Assembly (NCBI GenBank): GCA_029204225.1
Contig: CM055102.1
Location: forward strand, 34,216,585 to 34,280,584
DNA from: Diphasiastrum complanatum
Taxonomy: Eukaryota; Streptophyta; Lycopodiopsida; Lycopodiales; Lycopodiaceae
Length of the DNA stretch: 64,000 nucleotides
Reading direction: 5' to 3'
How positions within the stretch are numbered: the first letter of the stretch is position 1; every line of letters starts with the position of its first letter. The notes under the pieces were generated by a model. The model searched no databases, was not told the DNA's origin, and was given only the letters and a program-made list of their open reading frames with translations. The position numbers were made by a program, and so were the translations under genes. Positions 35,573 through 47,199 of this stretch are shown here, piece by piece.

Positions 35573-36545
35573 TCATAGATGTAGTAGTACTAGTAGAAGC
35601 AATATTAGACACAAAAGCATAGTCTTGGTTGAAGAGATCACAGTAGCTTCAAGCTCTTGCTCCAAAGTAACAAGTGAAGCACTAGTATCAATTCCTTTAC
35701 TCTCCTCTTTCGCAAGCTTCTTCTTACAATCCTTGATGAAATGCCCATACCTCTTGCAATAATGGCACTTCCCTTTCTTCTTTTGAGTGTTGACATTTTG
35801 ACCTCCAACGGGCTTTTGCTCATCCTTGGAAGGAGGCTTCCCCTTTCCTTTTGACTTGCCTTTGCCCTTGCCTTTCGTGAAGAAAGCTTGATCTTGTTGA
35901 GTGTCACCCGCAAAGTTTTGCCTCGTTCGCTCCTCTTGAAGAAGCTTCATCAAAGGAGAGTTGTTGTCCCCTAAGAGAGATACTCAAAGATGAAACAAAT
36001 GGAAGATAAGATGAAGGTAATGAGTTGAGAGTAATGGAAACAAATTGAGCATCCTCAATTATCTCATCAATATTGAGAAGCTCCTCACGAAGATCCTTGA
36101 TCTTCGTCAAGTGATTGGTCACTAGATCCCCTTCTTGCATCTTCCACAAAGAAAGCTGATTTCTAAAACACACCACTCTTGCTGGATTTTTGACTCTATA
36201 CATAGTATAAAGTGTATCCCACGCACTTTTAGATGTCTTACAAGACCTAATATGAGGTAAGATAGATCTTTTCACAACAAGAGCAACCATAGAATGTGCT
36301 TGTGCATCCCTTCTATCCCACTTCTTTTGTTCTTCCGAAGATATAGAAGATGATGTTGATGATGATGATCCACGAGGTGTAGGAGGTGCCAAAGACGGAG
36401 GCCTTTCCTCATCACCATTGACCCAATCCCACAGCCTTTTTGCTATGAGAAGATTCTTCATCATGTAACTCCACAAGGAGTAGTTTGTGCCATCCAACCG
36501 ATCTTCACTAAACAAAGAACCGATAGCTTCCGATTCTTTAGCCAT
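35573..36545 (-). pseudogene. Copia gag with zinc knuckle
   Basis: The likely start is MAKESEAIGSLFSEDRLDGT at 36,545; an upstream in-frame Met (36,599) belongs to the leader. The gag body includes LDGTNYSLWSYMMKNLL, SKSAWDTLYTMY and LPSSYLPFVSSLS (UBN2-type gag). A frameshift near 35,945 precedes LMKLLQEERTRQNF-like sequence. A Lys/Gly-rich linker then leads to CHYCKRYGHFIKDC, a C-x2-C-x4-H-x4-C zinc knuckle for RNA packaging. Confidence 0.92.
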
Positions 36546-37246
36546 TACCTCCAACAAAATTTCAGCTTGTAGTAGATAGGAAAGAGAGCCTTTCCACAAC
36601 CAAATCTACTCAAAAATTTGCAGCAAACAAAGAGATGAAAGTAGGAGCACAAGATGTCTTTCAATCTGCAACCGAAGTGCCCAGAAGATACTGGATAGAT
36701 GGTTGTCTTTCTGCACAAAAAAACCAGCTTCTTGAAAATTAGGTTAGCTTCGATTGAAGCCTACACCAAAACCCAATTAGGAAGCCAAATAGTGTGATCA
36801 ACACACACTCCAATAGGGCTATTGAAAGCGCCCTACTATTTGCTGAGAATCTGCAAATTGCCAGCCACAAGTTGACCTAACACTGAATAGGGTTTGCTGA
36901 ATTTTGGGCGCCCTCCTACACAAATGCAAACCTGAAAACAAAAACAGCAAGATAAGGAAACACCACAACCAAAAATCAGTAGCAGATTTTTGGGCGCCCT
37001 CCTCCAAACAAAACTTGCTGAAAACTGGTTGCATAAAAATCAGATTTGAGATTCTGATTTTTGGGTGCCAAAAATTGCTCCTCCAAGATCTCTGATGGCT
37101 GCCCTCCTTCAACCTGAAAAGAGACAAAAAAGCTGATCCAAACTCCATTTGAAAAGATCAGCAAGATGCTGAAATTTCACAACAAAAAGCAGAAAAGCTC
37201 CTCTTCTGGTAGGGCACCAACAAACAAGCTTGTTGCAGATCCGGTA

Positions 37247-37258
37247 GCTCTGATACCA
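37247..37258 (-). other. Copia primer-binding site (initiator tRNA-Met)
   Basis: The minus strand reads TGGTATCAGAGC immediately after the LTR end CCTACA. This is the standard plant copia primer site, complementary to the 3' end of initiator methionine tRNA. Confidence 0.93.
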
Positions 37259-37707
37259 TGTAGGAAAGCAAGAGTAAAGTCACCAAGATCTAGTTATCAA
37301 TCAATCTCCACAGAAAACAAGAGAGAAGAGGCTGGGCACCCAACTCTAAGGGAGAGAGAGAGAAAATAGCAACAAGAGCAATGGAGAGCAATGCTTAGCC
37401 AAACTGTTAAAATGGAATACACAATGAGCATCTAAGTACTCTACCTAGATGTGACCAAATGCCACCAAACCCTAAGGTTAACCACTTACTAAATGTAGAG
37501 CACCCCCAAAAGTCAAGATAGGGCCCCTAAACAAAATTAGACCCCTAAGGACCCACGAGTCAGTACATGACCAAAATTGGGTCCAACTGAACTTAAGACA
37601 AACTTAAGATGGCCTAAATAACTAAATACCCATGGTTACACAAATCTCGACCTTTTGGGTCAAAGTAAACTATGGATTAACTTCATCATAGTCATTTATT
37701 TCTAACA
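37259..37707 (-). repeat. Copia 5' LTR, 449 bp
   Basis: On the minus strand it starts TGTTAGAAATAAATGAC and ends CCTACA, the TG...CA form, and abuts the primer site. No second copy is found at the left end of the element, because that end is truncated. Confidence 0.85.
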
Positions 37708-37709
37708 GG

Positions 37710-38112
37710 CCTAGGGGGAGACCTAAAGGTTTTGGGAGAGGGGGGGTGAGTACTCTTTTTGTAGACAGGAGTGGAGCATCACAGGCAGTCGTCGGCCAGG
37801 CATCATCACAGTGGGTAGGGCCATCCCAGGGCGTAGGGTCACAGCCACCTGACACACAGACACAACGGAGTAGACATAGGGCTGGGGGCAGCCAAATGGG
37901 GGCCAGAGGAGGGGAGAGAGGCAGAGGCAGAGGTAGAGGTAGAGGTAGAGGCAGGGGGAGGGGGGGGATCCAGAGCCAGAGCACGCAGCAGAGCCAGGGC
38001 CACACCACGGCATATGGTTCCCTCCAATTCTGATTCATCTGCGGACCCTTGGGATCTGCAGTCAGGCACAGATTCGGATGATTTATCCTACCATGACTCT
38101 GACGAGTCTTAG
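37710..38112 (+). pseudogene. Gly/Arg-rich and acidic ORF tail, probably hAT-type
   Basis: One frame gives a Gln/Ser/Gly region followed by an Arg-Gly repeat (about 37,918-37,970, from a GGTAGA-type minisatellite). Another frame, from 38,014 to the stop at 38,110, gives the acidic end SNSDSSADPWDLQSGTDSDD. Basic-then-acidic tails like this end the hAT transposases elsewhere in the window, so I read it as the last exon of a similar element cut by the copia insertion. Recognition is weak. Confidence 0.4.
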
Positions 38113-38278
38113 TTGTATAGTTTTCATTACGTTCATGGAACATCATTGTACCCCATTTTGGTGCCATGTGTCCCGATAATATATATTATGATGATCCTAT
38201 TCACAGCATTGTCGTGATTCAATATTGTTCTTTTGTGGTTTTAGTTCAGTAACTTCAATTTTATGGTTTATGGTTTAT

Positions 38279-38283
<5 letters not shown>

Positions 38284-38329
<46 letters not shown>
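38284..38329. repeat. (GA)n microsatellite
   Basis: About 23 GA units. Up to the PPR gene at 39,221 the following sequence holds no other gene; an A/T-rich stretch and some ATTCTGAATCGCGAT-like repeats near 38,800 are all I see. Confidence 0.95.
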
Positions 38330-38331
<2 letters not shown>

Positions 38332-39220
38332 AAGAAAGCTTTATTAACGTCTTTTCCATGCCAAAAGGCGTATAAGATGAACAAGTACATCAACTAAGTT
38401 GGACACGATGGATTAGCAGAAAAAACTAACTAACTAACTAGGAAGAGAGTCATATAGCCAAGAATATATGGTACGTAGACCATTTACATGTTCAACTGGG
38501 CATCTCTTCATTTCTCTATCTCTGATTCTATCTCAAATTTATCATTAACTATAGGCTTTCGATCTACCAGTCTAATAGTACCATCACGATAGATAAGCCG
38601 TTTGCAAGTTGATAGAGCTTCTTGTCTTGCCTTCTGAGGGAGAATCAAAGAGCCTGGGAGTTAATAGACCTAAAGTGGACCATCTTGCACCCGAAACAGT
38701 CGGCAAACTACACAGTCATAATGCTCTCAATCAGAGCTTTCATCTTATACCCATATTGCCTAAAAAAATTTCAAAAAAAAAAAACGATTCTGCACGATTC
38801 TCTGAAAAACCCGAAACGCGATTCTGAATCGCGATCAGAATCACGGTGCATTTATGGTTTCGCATAAAAGACTAAATAATGACATATGAACTGCAACTGG
38901 CCTCCTTTAGAATGAAAATTCATTGAGGGCAGGATGATGATCAAATACCTGCAAGTTCTGGGTAGTGCATGTAGCTGTTCCAGAAAATCACGCTTGAGCT
39001 CAAAGTCAAAGCCAGCTTATCACTGCTAACATGGCAGATAAGAACATTGACAATTTTCCTTTTCCTTGCACAGCAGCACCAGGCACAAATTTGTACCACA
39101 TCAAAGGCACAATAGCAGCATCTAAGAATTGCCACTCAACCTTGGCGAGCTGAAATTCATTATCTGTAGGTGTGGATTTGACTTGTTCTGTAGCACTCCC
39201 GGTTCTCTTCAGCAATCCCT

Positions 39221-41071
39221 TCAGAATGCCATGTTTTCTGCCTCGTCCCACTTTCTAGCCGCTGCATAGATGTCCGATAGCAGCAAGTACGGTGCAGCAT
39301 TCTCTGGATCCCACTTGAAAACATGACTTGCTGCACGTACTCCACGTTCCACATCCCCATGAACCTTGCAGGCACGAAGCAAGCACATCCATACCTTGGA
39401 CTCGTTCTGAAATGGCATTCTGTTGATCACATCCTCTGCATCATCTAAGTGTCCTGCTCGGCATAGAATATCAACCAAGCATACATAGTGCTCCACCCTT
39501 TGCATTAGACCCTGATCTTTATGCATCAAATCAAAGTAATGCCTGGCGTCATCAACCTGTCCAGTATGACTACAAGCAGAAAGAATGCTGAGAAACGTGA
39601 CATGGTCTGGCTTGCACCTGGTGCTTTTCATTTGATTGAACAAATGTAAGGCCTTCTTACCATGCCCATTATGGGCACAAGCTGAGATCATTGCATTCCA
39701 TGAAACCACATCCAAATGGGACATGTGGATAAAGACATTCATTGCGTCCTCCACACTCCCACACTTGCCATACATGTTGATTAGAGCATTCCCCACAACG
39801 ACATGTCTATCGTATCCACCATGGAGAATGGCAGCATGGGTCTCTCGACCCTTCTCAATGGCAGAGAGGCTAGCGCACGCATCAAGTGCACAAACAAAGG
39901 TTATTTGGTCAGGCTTGAACCCCTCAAGCTGCATCCTGTTGAACAGATACAGGGCCTCCTTACCATGTCCATTCTGAGAGCAAGCTGTGATCATGGAATT
40001 CCATGAGATCAAATTCCGACTTGCCATTCGAGCAAACATGCTCCTCGCTTTGTCCACACTCCTGCATTTGCCATACATATTGATGAGAGCTGTCCCCACA
40101 GCCAACTTTCCCTCAAATCCACTGTCAATAATGGCAGCATGAATCTCCTGCCCTTTCTCAAGTGAAGCCAGAGTAGCGCACGCATCTAGTACACATAGAA
40201 ATGCAATCTCATCTGGCTTGATGCCACTGAGTTGCATTTTATGGAACAAATCAAGTGCTTCCTTTCCATGCCCATTCTGAGCACACGCTGCAATCATTGC
40301 ACTCCATGAAACCACATCCTGATGCGGTAGTCGGCTAAACACACTTCTTGCATCCTCCACACTGCCACATTTTCCATACATATTCACAAGACTAATCCCC
40401 ACAGAGGCATGTCCCTCATATCCCCCATCTGAAACAGCAACATGAATCTGTCGTCCCTTCTCAAGACAACCCCGGTTGGCACAAGCATCAAGGGCACACA
40501 CAAAAGTCACATTGTCTGCCTTGATGTCAGACACCCGCATCCGTTCAAAGCAATCTAGAGCTTCTTTGTAGAAGCCGTTCTTGGAATAAGCTGTGATCAG
40601 TATATTCCATGAATACACATTAGGGTTAGGTAAATGGTCAAACACGGCTTGTGCATCCGCCATGCTTTCACAATCCCCATACATTTTGATCAGCCAGTTT
40701 CCTAAAAACGTATTCCAATTATAATTGGATCTTTTGATGTGAGCATGCACAAGCTTACCTTCAGACAATGCCCGGGTCTGACTGCAACGCTTCAAGAGAA
40801 AAGCCAATGCAGCAACACCACTTGTGCTATTCAACAGCTCATCCATTTGCAAAACCGAACCTGGACAAGCTTTCACGATCGCCTGTGTCGTGGAAACAGG
40901 TATTCCATGCTGCTGCTGACAAAGTTGCCTTTGCTGCCATGGCGATTCTGCAAAAACCCTTGAGATTTTGTGAGTTGCCAGAGTAGCATAAGAAGAGAAA
41001 GAAGCAGGCCATCTAGAAAGACACCCGGAGCACGCTCTGAGCTTCTGCTGCACCTTGCGATTGCTCGCCAT
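39221..41071 (-). CDS. PLS-class pentatricopeptide repeat protein, 616 residues
   Basis: An intron-less frame encodes an organelle RNA-binding PPR protein of the PLS class, the class that selects sites for C-to-U RNA editing. Residues 1-40 are Arg/Ser/Ala-rich and could be a mitochondrial or plastid targeting peptide. PPR motifs run from about residue 85 to 520. Four near-identical blocks of about 101 residues contain SWNxxI, F.CALDACA, LEKGR.IH and NMYGKCGSVEDA. From about 525 an E-domain-like region follows (HYVCLVDILCRAGHLDDAED, WMCLLRACKVHGDVERG, YLLLSDIYAAARKWDEAENM). The frame stops just where the E region should go on; beyond the stop, REPGVLQNKS resembles the normal KEPG continuation after a second stop. 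There is no DYW domain. It may therefore be C-terminally shortened or a young pseudogene. Confidence 0.88.
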   Translation of the reverse strand: MASNRKVQQKLRACSGCLSRWPASFSSYATLATHKISRVFAESPWQQRQLCQQQHGIPVSTTQAIVKACPGSVLQMDELLNSTSGVAALAFLLKRCSQTRALSEGKLVHAHIKRSNYNWNTFLGNWLIKMYGDCESMADAQAVFDHLPNPNVYSWNILITAYSKNGFYKEALDCFERMRVSDIKADNVTFVCALDACANRGCLEKGRQIHVAVSDGGYEGHASVGISLVNMYGKCGSVEDARSVFSRLPHQDVVSWSAMIAACAQNGHGKEALDLFHKMQLSGIKPDEIAFLCVLDACATLASLEKGQEIHAAIIDSGFEGKLAVGTALINMYGKCRSVDKARSMFARMASRNLISWNSMITACSQNGHGKEALYLFNRMQLEGFKPDQITFVCALDACASLSAIEKGRETHAAILHGGYDRHVVVGNALINMYGKCGSVEDAMNVFIHMSHLDVVSWNAMISACAHNGHGKKALHLFNQMKSTRCKPDHVTFLSILSACSHTGQVDDARHYFDLMHKDQGLMQRVEHYVCLVDILCRAGHLDDAEDVINRMPFQNESKVWMCLLRACKVHGDVERGVRAASHVFKWDPENAAPYLLLSDIYAAARKWDEAENMAF

Positions 41072-41139
41072 CCCATCCGAGGAGGAAGGAGAAAGAAGAC
41101 GAGAGCTTTATCCATGTCTTCTCTATGGCCAAATAACAA

Positions 41140-42762
41140 CTATGTCCCTCAGAGTTAACCCTAATGGACTCTCCAAGACCTAACTTCACATGCTCCACAC
41201 CTTCCCACCACGTAATGGAGAAGTTAAGTCCATATTATGCCCCTATTTTGGGCTTCTTAAAAAGCAGAATATGTCACTTTTTTTCAGAAAAAGTTTGCTG
41301 CCCATTTTAGCCTGCGCCTGCCATGTGGCAACATCAGAGTGGGCAAAAAAAAGTCAATTGCCCATTATGTTTCATAATGAGCATGTAAACATTTTCAAAG
41401 TATCCATTACGCAATGGAAGGAGACCGACCGAGGGCACAGGCCATTCCGCCCGGTTCGGCTTCCCAAAAAAAATTAGGCTCGGCCCCTCCGGCCTCGCCC
41501 AAAAAATTCTGGAAATCCTTACTGGGCATAATGGCATGTGCCTGCCGGCTCCTTCCATAATACATTATACTCACATTTCAGATGCATGCAAAAAAGGTTG
41601 GGTGTGTAGGCTTAAGTTTCCCTCCTAGGATGAGCAGGCAAATCCCCACCCTTACTAAACGACGTAGGAGCATCAAAAAATGACATGATTGTGCATATGT
41701 TTTCATGGTATATTCCACAACGTTGGATGAGAGTGGGGTGCTATTGTGCCTGTACCCTAATGCCCTCGTCCCTCCCTCTGACACACAACTCCAACATGCA
41801 TTAAGCTTGATTGTCTAGAGACAGTGAGGTATACCCTCCTCCCTCCCCTCGTCACACACACCTCCAACATGTGAGAGTTCCATACACAAAGAAAAAAACC
41901 TAGATGTGTCAAGATTGGCAAAACAGTCTTTAACCATGAAACTGGTGATATGCACATCAACAATACATTACATTGATCTTCAAAATACTAGAGAGATTCA
42001 AATGAGATTAAGGACCTGTTTTGCACACATAATGATGCCAAAATCAAATGATTAAACACTTTGATTCATGCACAAAACCACAGTTACAATTATCAATCGC
42101 AATGCAAGCTAGAGAAAGGAAATAGTACACAATGTAGACAAATATTTCTTCTTCAATATTACTACCAATGTAGACACCAATCTTTCTTCAAAATGAGATA
42201 TGTACAACCCAACAAACCAAAGCATAAACATTTTAACTAATAGAGAAATAAACAACCAAGGAAGGACAACACGAAGAACAAGCCAAATTTTCAATAACAA
42301 ACAAAAAACAAAAAAACTAGCAAAGTACTTAGCCATAACAAACCTGGTATCATCAAAGAAAAAGAGTCAAAAAACAAAAACTAAGCAGAAGAGGAGTATC
42401 AAACCAGAATCTACAAATCAAAACAAGCAAAGAAGCCACCAACCAATCAAAAAGACACAGAAGTAAGGCAACAAACACAACGGCAACAAGAACCGCAAAA
42501 AATGAGAACATGACACAACCTTTTTTGAAGCCATTGCAGTAACAAAGCCACATAAGAGCAAAGACCAACAACCAGGAACAACAAGTTAGCACAGTTAGGA
42601 AGACAGGTGTCAGCACTGATTGTCAGTTGTTATCCATGTACAAAATAAGTTTACCAACTTGACACCACGATTCTAGTTTGAAATACATAGTCCAATCTCC
42701 CCAAACAAGCATATTTTTTAGCGATAAGCCAAACTCTAACTTCGCTGTATCAAGGCTTCTGC
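41140..42762. other. No recognisable gene
   Basis: This is the upstream flank of the PPR gene. It has a CG-richer patch at 41,420-41,560. A markedly A-rich plus strand at 42,190-42,600 generates Lys/Asn/Gln-rich frames with no domain features. Confidence 0.6.
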
Positions 42763-42778
42763 CATTCTAATAAGTATA
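42763..42778. repeat. SINE-1 target-site duplication, left
   Basis: The 16 bases CATTCTAATAAGTATA are repeated exactly at 42,871-42,886, bracketing the SINE. Confidence 0.93.
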
Positions 42779-42870
42779 GGTATAAACCAATGGGGTTGGC
42801 TTAGTTGGTTAGCTTGACATCCAAAGTTTCTTTGGTCTTAGGTTCGAGCCTCCCCTTGGAAACCAAGAAG
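42779..42870 (+). mobile_element. Short tRNA-derived SINE, copy 1 (92 bp)
   Basis: The element is bounded by a perfect 16-bp duplication. It contains an RNA polymerase III A box TGGCTTAGTTGG (42,797-42,808) and a B box GGTTCGAGCC (42,841-42,850), spaced as in a tRNA. Between them lies the hairpin CCAAAG-TTT-CTTTGG. At the 3' end is a second hairpin, CTTGG-AAA-CCAAG, followed by AAG, with no poly(A) tail. Copy 2 is at 51,893-51,980. The body after the B box is only about 20 bases long, so nearly the whole element is tRNA-like. Confidence 0.87.
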
Positions 42871-43194
42871 CATTCTAATAAGTATAACATTGGTCTTTAT
42901 CAATTATTTTGAAACTTTTATTACGTATTAAAAATTATCTGTATTTATTAAACTACTTATAGCAAAAAGAGTAAGCTTGGACCCGTACGAAGGTATAAGG
43001 AAAAATCTATGCCATACAAATCCTTGTACATGTCGTATATCTCCAATAGGTTGTATATCAGTGTCAACACTCCTGAGCATATCCATGTTTTCCAAGAGTA
43101 TACAAGCTAAAACTCTACTTAATACGTAAAATCTAATCTTGTGTCATGAGACGTCATACCATACTGGTACCTATGTATATACATTGTAACCAGA

Positions 43195-44095
<901 letters not shown>

Positions 44096-44096
44096 A

Positions 44097-44118
44097 TTTG
44101 GGTGCTATTGCCGTGGAG
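44097..44118 (+). other. Gypsy primer-binding site
   Basis: TTTGGGTGCTATTGCCGTGG follows the LTR almost directly. It resembles the TTTGGCGCCGTTGCCGGGG type of primer site used by many plant gypsy elements (tRNA-Asp), with several differences. The tRNA assignment is from memory and approximate. Confidence 0.55.
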
Positions 44119-44562
44119 CTACGCCAATATCGCAAATTGCAGCATGTTTGGATGGATGTTAGCTTGCATTAGACATCTTGTTTTGGCATGAATAGGGTCT
44201 GATTGTTGACCAGGAGAAGCTATTCAGATCACAATTTTCAAGATCCATAGATCTGAGAAATCAGGAAAAACAACAAAAATCGGTCATTTCTACCATATTT
44301 GAGCAAAAAGGAGGCAAAATCGTCATCAGAGCTGATAACTTTTTACCCTCTTACAGGAAACCTTCGTCGAGTTGCAGACACCTTTGGTTTCACTCATAGA
44401 ACTTTCAAATTGAAGGGCGAAGGTTAACTCCTTGCAGATTTGCAAAAACATCAGAAAACACCAAAAAAAACATCAAAACCCTAAAAAAAACAAAAAAACA
44501 AAAAAAACAAAAAAAACCTTTATGGCGAAGGTTTCCCACAAGATAAACTTCAGCTATTCTCC

Positions 44563-45086
44563 ATGGCCTTAATTGGAGCTGCTCAGGATTGGTTTTATAA
44601 CCAAGAAGAAGCAGAACGCACGGATTGGGAAGTGGTTAAAGCCGCTCTCATTTCAAGATTTAAGCCCAGGAAATTTATGAAAGATCCCTTTCTCCTTTTG
44701 AGTAAAATTAAAATGGGGAAGAGGGAGGCAGTACGAGATTATATTGAACGGGTTAAACACCTCAAATTTGAGTGTGATCCCGATCTAATCAATGATGATG
44801 CTTGATTATGTGGTTTTTAGCAGGTCTACCTAAACAGATTAGACACAAGTTGAAACGCCATAATGAATACGCTATGATACAAAGCGCTATGGACGATGCA
44901 TTTCGTGAGGAGTATGAAGATTTTAACGACGAACCAAATGTTGGAATGTTGCCTTATACGCCAGGACAAACCACGACAACATCCACCACCATTTCATCAA
45001 CAAATATCAATGCTACTGCAAAGAAGATGATCGATGAGTTTGAGAAACTTGGTCAAAAGCAGCAGATGCACCTGGAAAAGATGTAG
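44563..45086 (+). pseudogene. Gypsy gag
   Basis: Two overlapping frames (44,563-44,805 and 44,802-45,086) together give a Retrotrans_gag domain: GAAQDWFYNQEEAERTDWEV, LISRFKPRKF, REAVRDYIERVKHL, then WFLAGLPKQIRHKL. One frameshift joins them. A linker with a likely coiled coil (KKMIDEFEKLGQKQQMHLEK) ends at a stop at 45,084. Confidence 0.87.
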
Positions 45087-45189
45087 TCTCAACTCGATGA
45101 AAAACTTAAAGCCTTGGAGGAATTCCATGGTAAAGCGAACAAAGAACCTGAAAGATTTTTCCTAGCTGGAAAAATGTCTGGTATTCAAT

Positions 45190-45715
45190 TTGTGCAGGCA
45201 ATCATACTATGAATGAATGTCCAACATTAAAACAATGAATGACAAATACTATTTGTCATCTGTGTAATTCTACGGGTCATGAAACAGCCTTTTGCTCGTT
45301 TAATCCTCAGATTATCTAGCAAAGGTATGTTAAGCTTTAATATCGATAACCTACTTATTCAAAGGGTTCCGACGGAAAGCCTTTCAATTTTGCCCTTAGA
45401 TTTCCAAAACGACTAGCTCTGCCAGCTCCAACGGGACAGAGTGCTCCTCCTGCAAATCTAATGGAACCAGAACCTTATCATGGTAATGAGCAATGGAACT
45501 ATAGCAATGATCACGAGAGTGGTCCTTCAGAGTAGTATGCTATCTATGTTGTCGCACAACAACAAGCAACTAGACAATGGACCAGAGTGCCACTTGGAGT
45601 TTTGCATGCAAAGAGAATCATAGAGTTGCTGAATGTCCAAACAAAGGAAAATTTATACCATTCTGTAGATAATGTGGGTATGGACACTGTTATAAGGAAT
45701 GTCCTGCAAGACCCA
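45190..45715 (+). pseudogene. Gypsy zinc-knuckle region
   Basis: Broken frames contain CHLCNSTGHETAFC near 45,260, a C-x2-C-x4-H-x4-C knuckle, and a second one near 45,665 reading FCR-stop-CGYGHCYKEC. Stops lie between them. This is the nucleic-acid-binding part of gag. Confidence 0.7.
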
Positions 45716-45899
45716 AACCACCATCGGTTACTGCTCTAGTGAATATGATTACACTCAAGAAAAGACCAGTAGTTTAATTTGAACCAACTGTACTTTTGGT
45801 GGTTGTTACCAGAGCTTAAAAATAGCAAGAAGATCTAGTTTATTCGATATCTACTGAATATGCACCAACTACTGATATACCTACCGCATAAGGGGTGTA

Positions 45900-46356
45900 T
45901 CCAAATCTAAAAGCAGAAAAGAAAAGATATCAAGATATGAGGTAGTGGATTAAATAGTTGCAAGAAGAAGAAGCCCAAGAAGCCGCTAAAGTAGCAACCG
46001 AAGTTCACTCACCATCTATGCCACAAGCAAATCCAAGAACAGATGTTAATACACAGTTGCATCATCACAAAAAACCCTTTAAGATGACGGAACCTGAAGC
46101 ACCGCAAACAAAAATGATCGTAAATATTCTGTCTAGCAAGATGGATATTACACTAGGAGAACTTCTTAAGCTAGTGCCTAAAGCTAAAGAAGTATTAGCA
46201 GAAAGATTGACTCAAATGGAACAACCAGTTCGTCAAAACCCACTTTTTTGTGCCAGGTTTGAAGAAACAAACGAAGTACTCAATGTGGGGACAACCTGGG
46301 AAAGTGAGAAAACATCACCCTACCGATACGACATAGACAATTTGGTAAAAAAGTAG
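45900..46356 (+). pseudogene. Gypsy gag-protease linker
   Basis: AEKKRYQDMR, two stops around WIK, then NILSSKMDITLGELLKLVPK and FEETNEVLN. It corresponds closely to the fragments at 4,912-5,499 and 13,427-14,010, so all three derive from one gypsy family. Confidence 0.8.
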
Positions 46357-46740
46357 CCATGATTGATGGAGGTTCAGGAGTTAACCTGATTTCAACCAAG
46401 TTATGTGCAAAATGGGGACTTACCAAGCTAAAGCCTATCACTTTTGCCATTAAGCTAGCTGATCAAACGACAGTCCTTCTTAGAGGAATGGTTGAAGACA
46501 TACCTATCAAAATAGCTGGAGTGCAGTTTGTCAATACTTTTGTAGTAATAGAATCACCTGACGCGCCAAATGTATATCGAGTTTTATTGGGACGTCCATG
46601 GTTACGAGTTGCACAAGTAATTCATAATTGAGGCACCAGCAAAATTACTTTTCAGAATCGTGAGTGTGCGGTCAAAGTAGATCCAATCACTTGGACTATC
46701 AAGCCAGTCATACCTGTGATCAACAAGTGAAGACTCTGGG
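46356..46740 (+). pseudogene. Gypsy aspartic protease
   Basis: MIDGGSGVNLISTKLC holds the D-G/S-G active site (here Asp-Gly-Gly-Ser-Gly). It is followed by LADQTTVLLRGMVEDIPIKI, FVVIESPDAPNVYRVLLGRP and WLRV, the standard retropepsin fold landmarks including the LLGRPWL motif. A stop precedes the active site, and another follows at 46,629. Confidence 0.88.
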
Positions 46741-47199
46741 AGTCCATTATGACTCTCAAACCAACACTGTCAACTAGAATTAATCCCTTGCAATAGTGGA
46801 TTGTACAGCAGGCTATATGTGTCAACGAGACAGTCAATCCGAATTGAGCGAAATTTTCTTACTCAATCGAACTTCTCGCAAGGAATCACCATCAAGGAAG
46901 TCATCACCTTCAGAGACGAGCGCATCTTCTAGAAAGTTATCACCTCCACGATTGATTCCTGCCAAGAAAGCTAAACGGAGATCAAAGATCAATTCTTATG
47001 AAAAGGAGCAATCAAAAGAAGTCCATTATGATATGCCCGAGCATTTTAAACGTTATACTTTGGATGATGTTGTGATTTTTTACCCAAGACCGATCGTGAA
47101 GCAGAACAGCAAGCATAAAAAACAAAAGAGGTTTACGATGAACCAGCTAGGACTCAACCAATGAATCTTGTTGAACCAGGAGAGCTAGAGAAAATTGTC

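Larger units (their letters stand above)
30821..37707 (-). mobile_element. Ty1/copia retrotransposon, 3'-truncated and interrupted by hAT
   Basis: On the minus strand the order is 5' LTR (37,707-37,259), a primer site for initiator Met-tRNA, gag, protease, pre-integrase, integrase, and then loss of sequence near 30,820. Reverse transcriptase, RNase H and the 3' LTR of this copy are not found in place. A hAT element (31,986-35,161) lies in the pre-integrase domain. Taking it out restores a continuous frame through VASTSQSLELAELWHARFGH, which shows that the copia sequence was there first. Frameshifts and stops in gag, protease and integrase show that it is inactive. Confidence 0.9.

Noticed and set aside
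37746-38033. A GAR-type RNA-binding protein from the Arg-Gly repeat
   Set aside because: The repeat is a short purine minisatellite, there is no RRM or other domain, and the next frame carries an acidic transposase-like end.
39636-40986. Plus-strand frames antisense to the PPR gene
   Set aside because: They are shadows of the 616-codon minus-strand PPR frame and have no domain features of their own.
42200-42466. Lys/Asn/Gln-rich 88-codon frame
   Set aside because: It is produced by an A-rich strand and has no homologous features.
42779-42870. A functional tRNA gene
   Set aside because: A and B boxes are present but no normal anticodon arm forms, and the exact flanking duplications and second copy fit a SINE.
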